Shown here one piece after another: positions 6,101-6,943 of a stretch of 6,943 bases of DNA. The notes below the pieces were generated by a model that had not been told where the DNA came from, did no database searches, and was given only the letters and a program-made list of their open reading frames with translations. Numbering within the stretch: position 1 is the first letter of the stretch; every line of letters starts with the position of its first letter. A program made the translations under genes and the position numbers. The DNA comes from Deltaproteobacteria bacterium (lineage in GTDB: Bacteria > Myxococcota > XYA12-FULL-58-9 > JAUUZB01). The DNA is taken from the NCBI GenBank assembly GCA_030590185.1, contig JAUUZB010000194.1:1-6943 (forward strand). Direction: 5' to 3'.

Positions 6101-6943
6101 GTGCGAAAGCTGCTCGGTTTCTTGGGCATCACCCTGACAATCGGCAGCCTCGCCGGTTTCATTCCGACGTCCGTGCTGTTGGCCCTAGGCGGCTTGGAGC
6201 TGCCCTTGGCCCACGCTGTGGCCTTGCTCGGCACCCTGTTCGGCGGCGCCGCCGGCGGCATGGTCAAGGCGATCGCTGGTTTCAGCGGCGGTGACCGGCT
6301 CGCCTTTGAGCGCGAGCAAAAGGTCCTGCAGCTCGCGGCGGCCCGTGGCGGCAAGCTGACCATCGCCGAGGTGGCGGCGGGCTGTCAGCTCGGGGTGGCA
6401 GAGAGCAAGGCGAGCCTCGAGGAGATGTGCGTCGGGGGCGTGGCCGAGGTTCAGATCGACGACAACGGCGAGGTGGTCTACGAGTTCGCCGGCCTCAAGC
6501 GTGCCGCACAGCAGGCCCGGACGGCGGTGGCCGCCACAAAAAAACCGGCCGCGTTGCCGGCGCCCGAGCCGGAGGTGATCGAGGCCGAGATCGTAGAGCC
6601 GGCCCCGAGCGCCAACCGCGGCGCAGCCAAGAGCACCGCCGTGAGCGTCGTCGACGCCCCCTACGGCATCTCCCCGTTTAACGGTCGACCCTACTCCCCC
6701 CGGCGCAAGACGGTGGCGGGGATTCTACAGATCGTCCCAGCGATGATGGGCTTGGGCGGCTTCGGTCGCATCTACACCGGCCATTTCTTCCGCGGCCTCG
6801 CCCAGCTGGTGCTCGGTCCCTTCGGTGGCATCGGCATCCTCTGGTCCCTGCTCGATGGGCTCTTCATCCTCTCCACCCAAAAAGGCACCGACTCCGAGGA
6901 TCGGCCACTGCGCCCAGATCGCCCAAGGCTTCCGCCCCACAAA
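6101..6943 (+). CDS. TM2-domain membrane protein with N-terminal hairpin and winged-helix-like segment (3' truncated by window)
   Basis: An open frame of 281 codons from GTG 6101 reaches the window end without a stop, so the gene is incomplete. The N-terminus (RKLLGFLGITLTIGSLAGF, then LPLAHAVALLGTLFGGAAGG, about residues 4-58) forms two hydrophobic, Gly-rich segments, a probable membrane hairpin. Residues 69-132 look like a small winged helix: a helix EREQKVLQLAAARG, then LTIAEVAAGCQLGVAESKASLEEM as helix-turn-helix, then a beta wing (VAEVQIDDNGEVVYEF). A Pro/Ala/Glu linker follows (about 133-203). Residues 206-258 match the TM2 family: two membrane spans with a polar turn (GGFGRIYTGHFFRG) and the hallmark GIGILWSLLDGLFIL. 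The last visible residues (259-281) are polar and Pro/Arg-rich. It lies 54 nt after the DUF164-type gene, probably in the same transcript. TM2 assignment is confident, the winged helix moderately so; function is unknown. Confidence 0.85.
   Translation, partial: MRKLLGFLGITLTIGSLAGFIPTSVLLALGGLELPLAHAVALLGTLFGGAAGGMVKAIAGFSGGDRLAFEREQKVLQLAAARGGKLTIAEVAAGCQLGVAESKASLEEMCVGGVAEVQIDDNGEVVYEFAGLKRAAQQARTAVAATKKPAALPAPEPEVIEAEIVEPAPSANRGAAKSTAVSVVDAPYGISPFNGRPYSPRRKTVAGILQIVPAMMGLGGFGRIYTGHFFRGLAQLVLGPFGGIGILWSLLDGLFILSTQKGTDSEDRPLRPDRPRLPPHK

Noticed and set aside
5794..6294. Arg/Gly-rich plus-strand open frame (GRGRQR repeats)
   Set aside because: It is a shadow frame generated by the stop-free 18-bp repeat. 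It overlaps the zinc ribbon and the TM2 gene, and its start lies inside the Cys-containing coding region.
5824..6363. Long minus-strand frame with LASASP repeats
   Set aside because: It is antisense to the same repeats and to two well-supported genes, has no recognisable domain, and is explained by repeat composition.

Overview
The window is about 6.9 kb of GC-rich DNA (roughly two thirds GC by eye). It holds a bacterial housekeeping locus built around the primase (dnaG) and the primary sigma factor (rpoD). The composition, the long RpoD, a receiver-only regulator ahead of dnaG, a DUF164-type zinc-ribbon protein and a TM2-domain protein next door suggest a myxobacterium-like (Myxococcota / former Deltaproteobacteria) chromosome. 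That placement is inferred from gene content and protein style, not from any search.

Layout: (1) 41-793, a receiver-domain response regulator with a helical C-terminus and no DNA-binding domain. (2) 800-2614, dnaG, starting 6 nt after the regulator stops. (3) 2669-4606, rpoD, 54 nt further on. These three plus-strand genes look like one transcription unit, with a possible extra promoter for rpoD at the 3' end of dnaG. (4) 4639-4824 on the minus strand, a 61-residue zinc-ribbon protein with a strong ribosome binding site, convergent with rpoD. (5) 4825-4978, a short region holding a perfect palindrome and a stringent-type candidate promoter. (6) 4979-5050, a CAT-anticodon tRNA whose acceptor stem suggests isoleucine tRNA-Ile2 rather than elongator Met. 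(7) 5129-6046, a coiled-coil plus C4 zinc-ribbon protein (DUF164/CT398 type) ending in a tandem-repeat tail. (8) 6101 to the window end, a 3'-truncated gene for a membrane protein with an N-terminal membrane hairpin, a winged-helix-like segment and a TM2 domain.

The first block is a variant of the classic macromolecular-synthesis operon (E. coli rpsU-dnaG-rpoD): priming of replication and promoter recognition are co-expressed. Here a phosphorylatable receiver protein, not ribosomal protein S21, sits immediately upstream of dnaG. The second block couples a translation component (tRNA) with a zinc-ribbon coiled-coil protein and a membrane protein of unknown role.

I see no mobile element, CRISPR array, phage gene or defence system. 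The points most worth a second look are the G9 tract inside the regulator gene, the regulator-dnaG-rpoD linkage, the convergent mini zinc-ribbon gene, the tRNA identity, the DxDxSG repeat tail, and the membrane/winged-helix/TM2 architecture.
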